Of a stretch of DNA of 64,000 bases, positions 9,384 to 17,459 are shown one piece after another. Numbering within the stretch: position 1 is the first letter of the stretch; each line of letters begins with the position of its first letter. The notes beneath the pieces were generated by a model. The model was not told where the DNA came from. It worked only from the letters and a program-made list of their open reading frames with translations, and made no database searches. Source of the DNA: Calothrix sp. NIES-2098 (GTDB taxonomy: Bacteria; Cyanobacteriota; Cyanobacteriia; Cyanobacteriales; Nostocaceae); NCBI GenBank assembly GCA_002368175.1, contig AP018172.1, positions 3,036,001 through 3,100,000 on the forward strand, given 5' to 3'. A program made the position numbers and the translations under genes.

Positions 9384-9854
9384 ATGCCAAAACGAATTAT
9401 TACAGAGCTAAATAATTGGTTGCAGAGAGATAGAATAGTACGTAATTTAGAAATTTTTCAAGACTTTATTATCATTTCTCTGTGTCTTGGCTTATTCTGT
9501 GTGATGCTTATCCGCCTGACAGATATGTTTGTTTCCTTGTTAAATCCCCTAGATTTACGAGAAATAACATCTGATATTTTGTTTATTTTGATTCTGGTAG
9601 AGTTATTTCGCTTGTTAATTGATTATCTCCAAGCACAGCAAATATCTGTAGGAGCAGCCGTAGAAATTACTATTGTTTCTGCTTTAAGAGAAGTAATTTT
9701 ACGGGGTGTACTAGAAATTCCTCGCGATCAACTTCTCGGTATTTCAGTATTTTTATTAGTTTTAGCAGGAATTCTGATTGCTTTACCTTGGATGTCTCGA
9801 TTTTTTGAGCATATTAAGCTTACTAACTCAGAAACAACAGAGGTAAAGACATAA
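9384..9854 (+). CDS. PsiE-family membrane protein
   Basis: The 156-residue protein has four predicted membrane segments (about residues 25-50, 65-85, 90-110 and 118-138). The spacing and the motif SALREVILRG between the third and fourth are characteristic of the phosphate-starvation-inducible PsiE family. The biochemical role of this family is not established. The start ATG follows CAGGATATCCC. It is transcribed alone, away from the neighbouring genes. Confidence 0.75.
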   Translation: MPKRIITELNNWLQRDRIVRNLEIFQDFIIISLCLGLFCVMLIRLTDMFVSLLNPLDLREITSDILFILILVELFRLLIDYLQAQQISVGAAVEITIVSALREVILRGVLEIPRDQLLGISVFLLVLAGILIALPWMSRFFEHIKLTNSETTEVKT

Positions 9855-9988
9855 TAATTAGCATATACACCTGTTATATCATGTCCATTGCGTTGCGCTC
9901 GCAATGACTTATCGAGTGTAATTTGCCGGACACCATATTAGTTCTGATTAGTCTCGCTTTGGAATTAATTCTAAGGTTGAATAATTAA

Positions 9989-10006
9989 AGTCTACTTAAG
10001 TAGACT
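9989..10006. promoter_or_regulatory. Perfect 18-bp palindrome
   Basis: AGTCTACTTAAGTAGACT is a perfect inverted repeat, about 440 bases upstream of the MASE1 kinase start. Its half-site CTACTT recurs in a second inverted repeat directly in front of the gene (10421-10437). A dimeric regulator could bind here; that is inference. Confidence 0.4.
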
Positions 10007-10024
10007 CAAGCAAATATTTCAGGA

Positions 10025-10034
10025 CACTTAAGTG
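10025..10034. promoter_or_regulatory. 10-bp palindrome CACTTAAGTG
   Basis: This perfect palindrome lies 18 bases after the 18-bp one and shares its ACTTAAGT core, so the pair may form a tandem binding region. Confidence 0.3.
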
Positions 10035-10420
10035 AACTTGCACTATTAAACTGAGACTTTAGTTATGGGCAAGACATAGCCTACTTGTATTTCCAAATTT
10101 TTTCTAAATCTTAATATTAAGTTAAAACGTTTCATAATATACAAAGTTATTTAATCATGCTCTACCAGTCAGGTGCAAAGTTAGCACCTGATTGATTAAT
10201 CTGGATATTTGTTGCGAGATAGCCTCTGAAATTATTGGAAAAATAATTGAAGTGTGGATATTAGTGAAATGTTACTTGGGTAAAATTTTTGGGAACTATT
10301 GAAGATAAGCCATAGCTGAAGTAGGGTGATTTTACATCTTGTGTGTGAAAAAAATTTTGCGGTAGCACCCGATTAAGTTATGGCTTAATTCAGCGTTATA
10401 TATATGGATTTTTACTGATT

Positions 10421-10437
10421 AAGTAGGATACCTACTT
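10421..10437. promoter_or_regulatory. Inverted repeat at the kinase start
   Basis: AAGTAGG, ATA, CCTACTT form an inverted repeat of 7-3-7 bases that ends nine bases before the chosen start codon of the hybrid kinase. It uses the AAGTAG/CTACTT half-site of the upstream palindrome. In RNA it would fold into a hairpin next to the start, so it could act on DNA or on translation. Confidence 0.4.
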
Positions 10438-10445
10438 GAAGAGTG

Positions 10446-12821
10446 ATGCAACAAAATTCTATTTCCAAAAAATTTAATTTTATCCCAGATCGCACTGTAT
10501 TAATAGCCTTAATTATTCTTCCTGTTATTCATTTTTGTCTTGGTAAATTATCAGCGACAATTGCTTTTCAAGATGGAACTGCACCAATTTGGCCAACCAC
10601 AGGTGTTTATTTAGGTAGTATCCTAGTGCTGGGATACCGTATTTGGCCTGCGATTCTTCTAAGTGAATTAATTGCTAATTTTTCAATTTTTTATCAAAAC
10701 AGCTTTATAGGCAGTCTCATCATCTCCTTCATTGACATGAGCGATCCGTTAATGATGGCTTTGCTGATTAATCGCTTTATCGGTCGTCGCAATTTGTTGG
10801 AGCGAGCGCAGGATGTTTTCAAGTTTGTAGTGCTAATTGTGCCTTATCCTGTAATTAGCTCTACTGTAGCCATTGGTGTACTCTGTCTAACTGGTAGTAC
10901 TCCTTGGGCACAATATGTAAATGTCTGGCGGGCTTGGTTAACAGCAGTTCTTGCTGGTACGCTGATCGTTACACCAGTAGTCTTGGCATGGTTACAAAAG
11001 TCAACACAGCAGCAAAGACTCCGAAAACAACAGATTATAGAGTTTGCACTATTACTGTTCTCGTTAATTGTCATCAGTAAGATAGCCTTTTGGAGTGGCT
11101 ATCCTGTCGAATACATGATGATTCCTGTGTTGTTATGGTCTGCTTTTAGATTTGGACAAAGGGAATCTACTTTGCTTGTAATTGTTATCTCAGCGATCGC
11201 AATTTTTGGAACAGCTCATGGTTTTGGTTCCTTTGCCAAAGGATCGGTATATCAATCTCTTTTACTACTGCAATCTTTTATTTGTGTTGTTGCCTTAACT
11301 ACATTTGTACTCTCAGCTGTACTCAACGAAAATAGAAAAGCACAAGCAAAACTCAAACAAGCAAAAGACGAATTAGAACAAAGAGTAGAAGAGCGTACTG
11401 CTGAACTCAAAGCAGCTAAAATTATTGCTGACAGTGCAAGCCAAGCCAAAAGCGAATTTCTGGCAAATATGAGCCATGAACTGCGTACTCCCCTCAACGG
11501 TATTCTCGGCTATGCGCAAATCTTTCAACGCTCCCAAACTCTAACAGAGAAGGAACATAAAGGTATTGATATCATTCATCAGTGTGCTTCTCACCTGCTG
11601 ACATTAATTAACGATATCCTTGACCTCTCAAAAATTGAAGCGCGAAAGATGGAACTTTATCCCAAAGATTTTCCGTTTCTCAACTTCCTGCAAGGTGTGG
11701 TAGAAATTTGTCGCATTCGCGCTGAACAAAAGGGAATTGAGTTTATTTATCAACCAAGCAAACAACTTCCTCGGAATATTCATGCAGATGAAAAACGTCT
11801 GCGTCAGGTTTTGATCAACCTCTTGGGTAATGCGATTAAATTTACCGATCGCGGTGGCGTCACTTTTAAAGTTGAGGTCGTAGGCGATCGCCAACAACAC
11901 CTGCAAAAAATTCGCTTTGAAATTGCAGACACAGGCGTCGGTATGACTCTCCAAGAACTAGAGAAAATCTTTCGTCCTTTTGAGCAAGTTGGTAGCGTTG
12001 AACAGCAAGCAGAAGGTACGGGGTTAGGGTTAGCTATTAGCCAAAAGGTTGTAGCTTTGATGGATAGCACAATTCATGTACAAAGTAAATATCAAGAGGG
12101 TAGCGTCTTCTGGTTTGAGGTAGAGTTACCTGAGACACAAGAATGGACACAAACATCTACGATTGCTCCTAAAACTACTATTGTTGGCTTTCAAGGCGAA
12201 ACCAGGAAAATCTTGATTGTGGATGACCGTTGGGAAAATCGTTCGGTGGTAGTGAATTTACTCGAACCCATCGGGTTTGAAATTTTTGAAGCCAGTAACG
12301 GTCAGGAAGGATTAGAAAAAGCGATCGCACTTCTACCAAACTTGATAATTACCGACTTAGCAATGCCTGTAATGGATGGGTTCACCATGATTCAACACCT
12401 ACGCCAGTCAAAGGAGATGCAAAATGCGATCGTCATTACTTCCTCAGCAAGTGTATTCGATCTCGATCGCCAAAAAGCTCTAGACGCTGGCTGTAATGAT
12501 TTCCTACCCAAACCCATACAAGCCCAAGAGTTGATAGATATATTAGCAAACCATTTGCAATTGCAATGGATTTATCAAGATGAAAATCAAAATACTTCCC
12601 CTGAGGTTGCAGAAATGGTTGTACCTCCTGCATCTGAACTGATGGTACTTTATCAAGCCGTTCAACGTTGTGATGTTGCCAATATCCAATTAGAAACGAA
12701 CCGCATCAAGCAACTAGATACAAAGTATACAGCTTTTACTGATAAGTTATTGGCACTAGCTGACGAGTTTGAAGTAGAAGCGATCGCCACCTTAGTAGAA
12801 ACATACATATCCCATAAATAG
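10446..12821 (+). CDS. MASE1 hybrid sensor histidine kinase
   Basis: The protein (791 residues) starts with a MASE1-type membrane sensor of about eight helices (residues 15-295). A coiled coil follows (about 300-330), then HisKA with the phospho-accepting His344 in SEFLANMSHELRTPLNG. After that comes HATPase_c (N box LINLLGNAIKF, G boxes around ADTGVGM and GTGLGLAI) and a receiver domain with Asp637 in IITDLAMPVMDG. A C-terminal helical part of about 80 residues remains unassigned. The ligand is unknown. GTG at 10443 directly precedes the ATG used here. The next gene, 87 bases downstream, encodes another receiver/kinase protein, and the two may form one signalling chain. Confidence 0.88.
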   Translation: MQQNSISKKFNFIPDRTVLIALIILPVIHFCLGKLSATIAFQDGTAPIWPTTGVYLGSILVLGYRIWPAILLSELIANFSIFYQNSFIGSLIISFIDMSDPLMMALLINRFIGRRNLLERAQDVFKFVVLIVPYPVISSTVAIGVLCLTGSTPWAQYVNVWRAWLTAVLAGTLIVTPVVLAWLQKSTQQQRLRKQQIIEFALLLFSLIVISKIAFWSGYPVEYMMIPVLLWSAFRFGQRESTLLVIVISAIAIFGTAHGFGSFAKGSVYQSLLLLQSFICVVALTTFVLSAVLNENRKAQAKLKQAKDELEQRVEERTAELKAAKIIADSASQAKSEFLANMSHELRTPLNGILGYAQIFQRSQTLTEKEHKGIDIIHQCASHLLTLINDILDLSKIEARKMELYPKDFPFLNFLQGVVEICRIRAEQKGIEFIYQPSKQLPRNIHADEKRLRQVLINLLGNAIKFTDRGGVTFKVEVVGDRQQHLQKIRFEIADTGVGMTLQELEKIFRPFEQVGSVEQQAEGTGLGLAISQKVVALMDSTIHVQSKYQEGSVFWFEVELPETQEWTQTSTIAPKTTIVGFQGETRKILIVDDRWENRSVVVNLLEPIGFEIFEASNGQEGLEKAIALLPNLIITDLAMPVMDGFTMIQHLRQSKEMQNAIVITSSASVFDLDRQKALDAGCNDFLPKPIQAQELIDILANHLQLQWIYQDENQNTSPEVAEMVVPPASELMVLYQAVQRCDVANIQLETNRIKQLDTKYTAFTDKLLALADEFEVEAIATLVETYISHK

Positions 12822-12908
12822 CCAGAGTCAAATATTCATTTTGTATTATTTGTCTGTCTTCTTTTTAATTACCCCTGCTCTGTCTTTTACATTCACAACA
12901 AATAATTT

Positions 12909-14231
12909 ATGGAAAATCTTGAGACAAACTCTATTTTAATTGTTGATGATACTCCAATGAATATCCGATTGCTATTTGATATTTTACATGCAGATGGCTT
13001 CGATATTTCTGTCGTGAAGAGTGGTGAAATGGCATTAGAAAAAGTGCCTATAATTCAGCCAGATCTGATTTTGTTAGATGTAATGATGCCTCCTGGTATT
13101 GATGGGTTTGAAACCTGTCGGCGTTTAAAAGCAAATGCTGACTTCCAAGATATTCCCATAATGTTTATGACCGCTTTATCTGATGTAGAGCATAAAGTTA
13201 AAGGGTTACAAATGGGAGCAGTAGATTACATCACTAAACCCATTCAAGTTGAAGAAGTTCTGGCTCGTGTTAATGCTCACTTAGCACTTAGAAATACTCA
13301 AAAAAAATTAATCCAAGAAGTAACGGAACGCCGACAAGCAGAAGCTGAACTTCAGAAAATACTTCAAGAATTACAACAAGCCCAAACTCAGCTTGTGCAA
13401 AGTGAGAAAATGTCTAGCCTGGGTGAATTAGTAGCAGGTGTAGCTCATGAAATTAACAATCCAGTTAATTTTATCTATGGCAATCTTACTTGTGCTCAAG
13501 AATATATTGAGAACTTACTCAGAATGGTAAAAGTTTATCAACACTATTACCCAAATCCTGTTCCTGAGGTTGAGGAAGAAATCGAATCCAACGATATAAA
13601 TTACCTCGTAGAGGATTTACCTAAATTACTCGAATCGATGAAAGTTGGCGCACAACGTATTCGAGATATTGTCCTTTCTTTACGAATTTTTTCCCGCTTA
13701 GATGAAGCTGAAATCAAAGATGTTGATATTCATGAGGGTATTAATAGTACATTACTGATCCTGGGACATCGATTGAAAGGTAAGCTTGATAACTCTGCCA
13801 TCAATGTTATTAAAGAATATGGCAATCTGCCTCTAGTAGAGTGTTATGCTGGGCAAATCAACCAAGTATTCATGAATATTATTAGTAATGCTATTGATGC
13901 TTTAGAAGAAGCAACACTCAGTTGTTCATTGTTCAGCGAACATCGGAACATAAATGCAATTCCCACAATTAGGATTCAAACTGAAGCAATAGATAAAAAA
14001 GTTGTCATCCGCATTGCTGATAATGGCAAAGGAATCCCAAAAGATCTCCAACAAAAAATATTTGACCCCTTCTTTACAACTAAACCAGTTGGTGTTGGTA
14101 CTGGAATGGGATTAGCAATTAGCTATCAAATTATCAAAGAAAAGCATGGCGGTTCATTGGAATGCGTGCCACTACCAACAGGTGGTACTGAATTTATAAT
14201 TTCGATTCCTCAAAATTTAAATTTTTCGTAG
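12909..14231 (+). CDS. Response regulator-histidine kinase hybrid
   Basis: This 440-residue soluble protein places a receiver domain first (residues 8-125, phospho-acceptor Asp57 in LILLDVMMP). A coiled coil (about 130-168) leads to an unusual HisKA with His180 in VAGVAHEINNPVNF and a HATPase_c domain (MNIISNAIDAL, ADNGKGIP, GTGMGLAISYQI). The HEINNP type is common in cyanobacterial REC-kinase proteins. It follows the MASE1 kinase in the same direction by 87 bases, so phosphotransfer from that kinase to this receiver is a reasonable inference. No DNA-binding output domain is present. Confidence 0.88.
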   Translation: MENLETNSILIVDDTPMNIRLLFDILHADGFDISVVKSGEMALEKVPIIQPDLILLDVMMPPGIDGFETCRRLKANADFQDIPIMFMTALSDVEHKVKGLQMGAVDYITKPIQVEEVLARVNAHLALRNTQKKLIQEVTERRQAEAELQKILQELQQAQTQLVQSEKMSSLGELVAGVAHEINNPVNFIYGNLTCAQEYIENLLRMVKVYQHYYPNPVPEVEEEIESNDINYLVEDLPKLLESMKVGAQRIRDIVLSLRIFSRLDEAEIKDVDIHEGINSTLLILGHRLKGKLDNSAINVIKEYGNLPLVECYAGQINQVFMNIISNAIDALEEATLSCSLFSEHRNINAIPTIRIQTEAIDKKVVIRIADNGKGIPKDLQQKIFDPFFTTKPVGVGTGMGLAISYQIIKEKHGGSLECVPLPTGGTEFIISIPQNLNFS

Positions 14232-14304
14232 GGATAAATCTAGATTTTTACACTAAATAGTTTTTAGCTTTTAAACCTCAGTTTCTACCCAGCTATAATC
14301 CTGA

Positions 14305-14808
14305 CTATTCGGTGACTTGAACTGTAACTTCAAATTGCTCAATCGTTGATTGCTCGCCAATCCACTCACGCAACTTTTTCATTTGTAGTTTGGCTTTTCC
14401 AGGATTATTTGCGTGAAAAGCGAACACGCGTTGTCCGCCAGCACCAATACCAGCATTACTAGGCTGGTTGAAGTTGTCACTATTAAGTTGCAATACTTGT
14501 GAATCTGGGACAGACATTGACCAGCGATAGCCTGTGGTCGGATTTTCGTCTAAGCGAAGTTTCAGAATTTGGCCGCGCTTGAGGGTGATGATTTTACCGT
14601 TATCGGCTTGAGATAAAGTTACTTCAGACATACCTGATTTCAATGGTAATTTTGGAGACCGCAGAGATGGAGTCACCACTGGCGGTAATGATGTTTGATT
14701 ATTTGGTGTAGTTTTCGGAGCTTGGGGAATACAAGATACTAGATACGTGGTAATAATTAGTGCGGGAAACATAAGAGTTATTTTTAAATATGTAAGACTG
14801 TAATGCAT
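14305..14808 (-). CDS. Chagasin-like (I42) cysteine protease inhibitor, lipoprotein
   Basis: The 167-residue protein begins with a hydrophobic segment ending in LVSC, a lipobox, so it is probably lipid-anchored after Cys26. The mature part holds the I42 fold: LRLDENPTTGYRW carries the NPTTG loop and RW that follow in chagasin. A glycine-rich loop (SNAGIGAGGQRVF) and a last strand with LREW complete the three protease-binding loops. I42 proteins inhibit papain-family (C1) proteases. A C1 protease is encoded two genes upstream on the same strand, so that is the likely partner or a related target. Sequence identifies the family well; the pairing is inferred. Confidence 0.85.
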   Translation of the reverse strand: MHYSLTYLKITLMFPALIITTYLVSCIPQAPKTTPNNQTSLPPVVTPSLRSPKLPLKSGMSEVTLSQADNGKIITLKRGQILKLRLDENPTTGYRWSMSVPDSQVLQLNSDNFNQPSNAGIGAGGQRVFAFHANNPGKAKLQMKKLREWIGEQSTIEQFEVTVQVTE

Positions 14809-15016
14809 TACTTACTTTGTAGAATAATCCAAAAGTAATAGTTAATTAGTGGGGAATTCATGCCTACCAATATTGGTTATGGTTGCATCAAGTATTTCTC
14901 CGTCAGTCGCACAGAAATCTAGCTGAGTTCTGGCGACTAACGTATGTACTCTATAAAACGACGTTGAATAAAGATAGGAGTTTCCTTACCCACTGAACAG
15001 ATGCGAGGAAAAAGCT

Positions 15017-15481
15017 TTACCAAACGTAAAGAGTGCTGACTTTGCCATCATTTCCTTCATAGAAGTAACTACCTTTGCCTGTAACCTTGGCATGAGATGC
15101 AATAATATTAAATGCCATGATTGCACTATCAGAATTATCAGCAAACTTACGCCAACCAATGCCATCAACATACATCCAAGCATTGCGCTGATCCGAGCAG
15201 GCACTCCATAATCCTAATACTTTCTTATCAGTTTGCCATCCGGCACTAACAGTTTGCTGTTGACCAGTTAATTGGCTGAGTGGTTCTTGGGTAGGACGTT
15301 CTTCAACCCTAGCAGCAACGGCACTAGCAGGAGGTTGCTCGGTTGGGTAGTTGAGTAAGGAAGTACTTTGACTAGAGCCATTCCCTTCAATGTTTTGTGC
15401 CATAGGTGGGACAGAGGTTTGGCAGGGTTCGCATTGATCGATAGTTGTTAAAGCTGCAAGTGTTTCAGATTGTGGATTCAT
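15017..15481 (-). CDS. Protein sharing the C-terminal module of the adjacent C1 protease
   Basis: The ATG at 15481 has GAAGAGG seven bases ahead, so it is preferred over an upstream TTG (15496); the protein has 154 residues. Residues 1-85 are low-complexity, Gln/Ser/Pro-rich and probably disordered. Residues 89-154 align with the last 65 residues of the protease encoded just upstream: both have GLWS..SD....Y/W-V/M-Y...GIGWR, a helical middle, and end in Y-V/A-W. The pairing suggests that the module is a shared localisation or substrate-binding domain. No catalytic residues are visible, and the family has no name I can give. Confidence 0.7.
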   Translation of the reverse strand: MNPQSETLAALTTIDQCEPCQTSVPPMAQNIEGNGSSQSTSLLNYPTEQPPASAVAARVEERPTQEPLSQLTGQQQTVSAGWQTDKKVLGLWSACSDQRNAWMYVDGIGWRKFADNSDSAIMAFNIIASHAKVTGKGSYFYEGNDGKVSTLYVW

Positions 15482-15552
15482 AATTAACCTCTTCAATTAG
15501 CCAAATTTGAAATGATGCGTAAATCACTTTTGAGAAGATTATTTGTGAGTAA

Positions 15553-16638
15553 TTACCATGCGTAAACCTGGGTGATGATGCCGTGAAGTTGGTAAACAGA
15601 TACCGCATGATTTTGCTCTTTGGAAGCTGCTAATTGCATCAACATATCAATGTGAGCGTTGACGTTGGTATTACACAATCTACGCCAGCCAATTCCATTA
15701 CTCAAGTAGACGTAAGAATTGAGGTCGGAGTTATTTGACCATAATCCTTGAACTGTGACATTACTTAACCAACCTGTATCATCGATACCATCTACTGCAT
15801 ACACTGAAGCTTCTATTCCACACTCACCATAAGCAATCTTGAAGAAGCCCTGCTCGCCCCAACCAGTTCCCCAACTGTTTTTGCAAATCCAGCATCCTTG
15901 CGTGTCATCGTAACCAATCATGGAAATACAGTGTCCACCTGCTAAATCACCTGAAACATGGCGATAGACACCACTCTTGTAATAAAAGAAATCATTATAG
16001 ACGCTGAAACAAGCACTCAACGCACCACGGCTAGATAGCCACTCTTTCATCGCAGACACATCAGTAATCTGGTGATATCCAGTAATGGTGACAAGACGAT
16101 TTTGCCAATCAGAACAAAGCTTGCAATCTTGGTTTCCTGGAGTGTAAGGAAAGCAAGCCTCATCTACAATACCTTTTTTAGCTGCTTCCATTGCGCGATC
16201 TGGCCACCAACCAGTATCGCAGTTCATGCCATCATTCTTAGCATAGCAGTAAAACAAGTGAGCTTCTGACAAGTCTACAGCGAGGTTAGGGTTATTGCGT
16301 TGGCGACGAAAAGTAGCTTCAATTGTGGCGGCTGTACCAAAAGCAACACAAGAACCACAACTACTTTGATCCTTAATAGGCGTCACAAAGCCACCTGTTC
16401 TGAGGTCGTAGGATGTTGGATATCCAAAAGTCTGACCGTGTGCTTGAGCTGTTTTCAAAGCTTCGTGGTTGATACGTGCAATTTTTTCTCGGTCTTCTAA
16501 AGAAGGTTCGCCAGGACGAGGAAAATAACCCAAGCGCTTCCTTTGCTCTTGAGGCGATAGTTGAGATATGCTGGTTTCACCTGCTTGCCAATTAGCATTT
16601 GCGAGATCGATGGCGGCTTGCAGTTTTACACTATCCAT
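15553..16638 (-). CDS. Papain-family (C1) cysteine protease
   Basis: The ATG at 16638 follows AGGAGA by five bases, giving 361 residues. There is no signal peptide. Residues 1-75 look like a short propeptide-like region. The mature domain (about 76-287) has the oxyanion Gln91 and catalytic Cys97 in DQSSCGSCVAF, where the usual Trp after Cys is Val. His236 is in GGHCISMIGYDD and Asn254 in CKNSWGTGWGEQGF. Extra Cys pairs suggest disulfides. Residues 295-361 form the module shared with the next gene. The I42 inhibitor gene further downstream on the same strand may protect the cell from this enzyme. Confidence 0.92.
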   Translation of the reverse strand: MDSVKLQAAIDLANANWQAGETSISQLSPQEQRKRLGYFPRPGEPSLEDREKIARINHEALKTAQAHGQTFGYPTSYDLRTGGFVTPIKDQSSCGSCVAFGTAATIEATFRRQRNNPNLAVDLSEAHLFYCYAKNDGMNCDTGWWPDRAMEAAKKGIVDEACFPYTPGNQDCKLCSDWQNRLVTITGYHQITDVSAMKEWLSSRGALSACFSVYNDFFYYKSGVYRHVSGDLAGGHCISMIGYDDTQGCWICKNSWGTGWGEQGFFKIAYGECGIEASVYAVDGIDDTGWLSNVTVQGLWSNNSDLNSYVYLSNGIGWRRLCNTNVNAHIDMLMQLAASKEQNHAVSVYQLHGIITQVYAW

Positions 16639-16812
16639 AAAATCTCCTGAAAACATCAAATTATTAAAGTTTGTCTTTTCAACCAGAACTAAAACATCTG
16701 AACAAGTTCAATCACCCTGGTGTCAGCCCAATCGCACCAGTTAAGAACAAGTCAGTAAATTATTGTTCTCAAAGGCACAAATATAGTTTCCTTTTTCTAG
16801 TCTGGTATCACC

Positions 16813-16942
16813 ACCGAAGTTAAGGAACTTAAGCACGAAGTTAAGAATAATTGGCTATTAATATTTCTAACCAAAGCACAGCAATTCTTTCAGCTAGTGA
16901 TATATATAAAATTGCTCTTGGGACTAATCTCTTAACTTCGGT
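16813..16942. repeat. MITE-like element with 12-bp inverted ends
   Basis: ACCGAAGTTAAG at 16813-16824 is repeated in perfect inverted orientation at 16931-16942. A third copy of GAAGTTAAG occurs inside. The 130-base unit has no coding capacity. Small palindromic non-coding units of this size are frequent in Nostoc-type genomes; whether this one is mobile is not shown. Confidence 0.4.
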
Positions 16943-16976
16943 AACTACAACCAGCGATGAGATATTTTTTTGGCGT

Positions 16977-17070
16977 TGCTGATTGATGAGATGAATTTTG
17001 TTTCGCGCATAGACGCGTTTGCGATGCGTTCTCTTAGAATAGCGGCTTCCCGTAGGATAGGCTGTGTGGG
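16977..17070. repeat. Dispersed element related to the copy at 52761
   Basis: GGCGTTGCTGATTGATGAGA is nearly identical to the left end of the 113-base element at 52761-52873. It is followed by a GCGCATAGACGCG palindrome and the CGGCTTCCCGTAGG block typical of dispersed Nostoc repeats. It ends just before the Uma2 gene remnant and may have removed its 5' part. Confidence 0.45.
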
Positions 17071-17100
17071 AATAGCGCATAATTCTGTACTAAAAAACCG

Positions 17101-17455
17101 ATGCGGCGATCGCAATATTGAGCAACCGCCAGGTAAATGGGAAGTATATGAGCAAATTCTGCGGGTTCCCTATTACGCCGTATTTGACAGTTATAAATAT
17201 GAATTCAGGATGTTCAGGCTTGATGGTAGTAGTTATGCACAGATTGCACTATCAGAACCTCGCTTTTGAATACCAGAATTACAACTAGGCTTGGGTGTAT
17301 GGCAAGGTAGCTATTAAGATGTAGAACAGCCTTGGTTACGCTGGTACGATCGCACTGGTAATTGGATAATAACTTCTATACAACAAGAAAGACAACGCGC
17401 TGAAAGATTAATCGCCCAATTAAAAGCGCTTGGTGTTGAACCCGATTTAGATTAG
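17101..17455 (+). pseudogene. Uma2-family endonuclease (DUF820) remnant
   Basis: The translated remnant reads WEVYEQILRVPYYAVFD, then FRMFRLDGSSY, PELQLGLGVWQGSY and WLRWYDRTGNW, ending in a coiled-coil-like ERQRAERLIAQLK. This is the C-terminal two thirds of a Uma2/DUF820 protein. All parts are in one frame but are broken by TGA at 17267 (in place of an expected Trp) and TAA at 17315 (in place of Gln). The N-terminal part with the start is missing, replaced by a dispersed repeat. The nonsense changes and truncation mean it cannot make the full protein. Confidence 0.8.
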
Positions 17456-17459
17456 CTAT

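Larger units (their letters stand above)
9855..10442. other. Intergenic region with several palindromes
   Basis: The 588 bases between psiE and the hybrid kinase gene contain a small inverted dispersed repeat (CATTGCG...CGCAATG, about 9886-9908) and three regulatory-looking palindromes listed separately. No coding remnant is visible. Confidence 0.5.
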
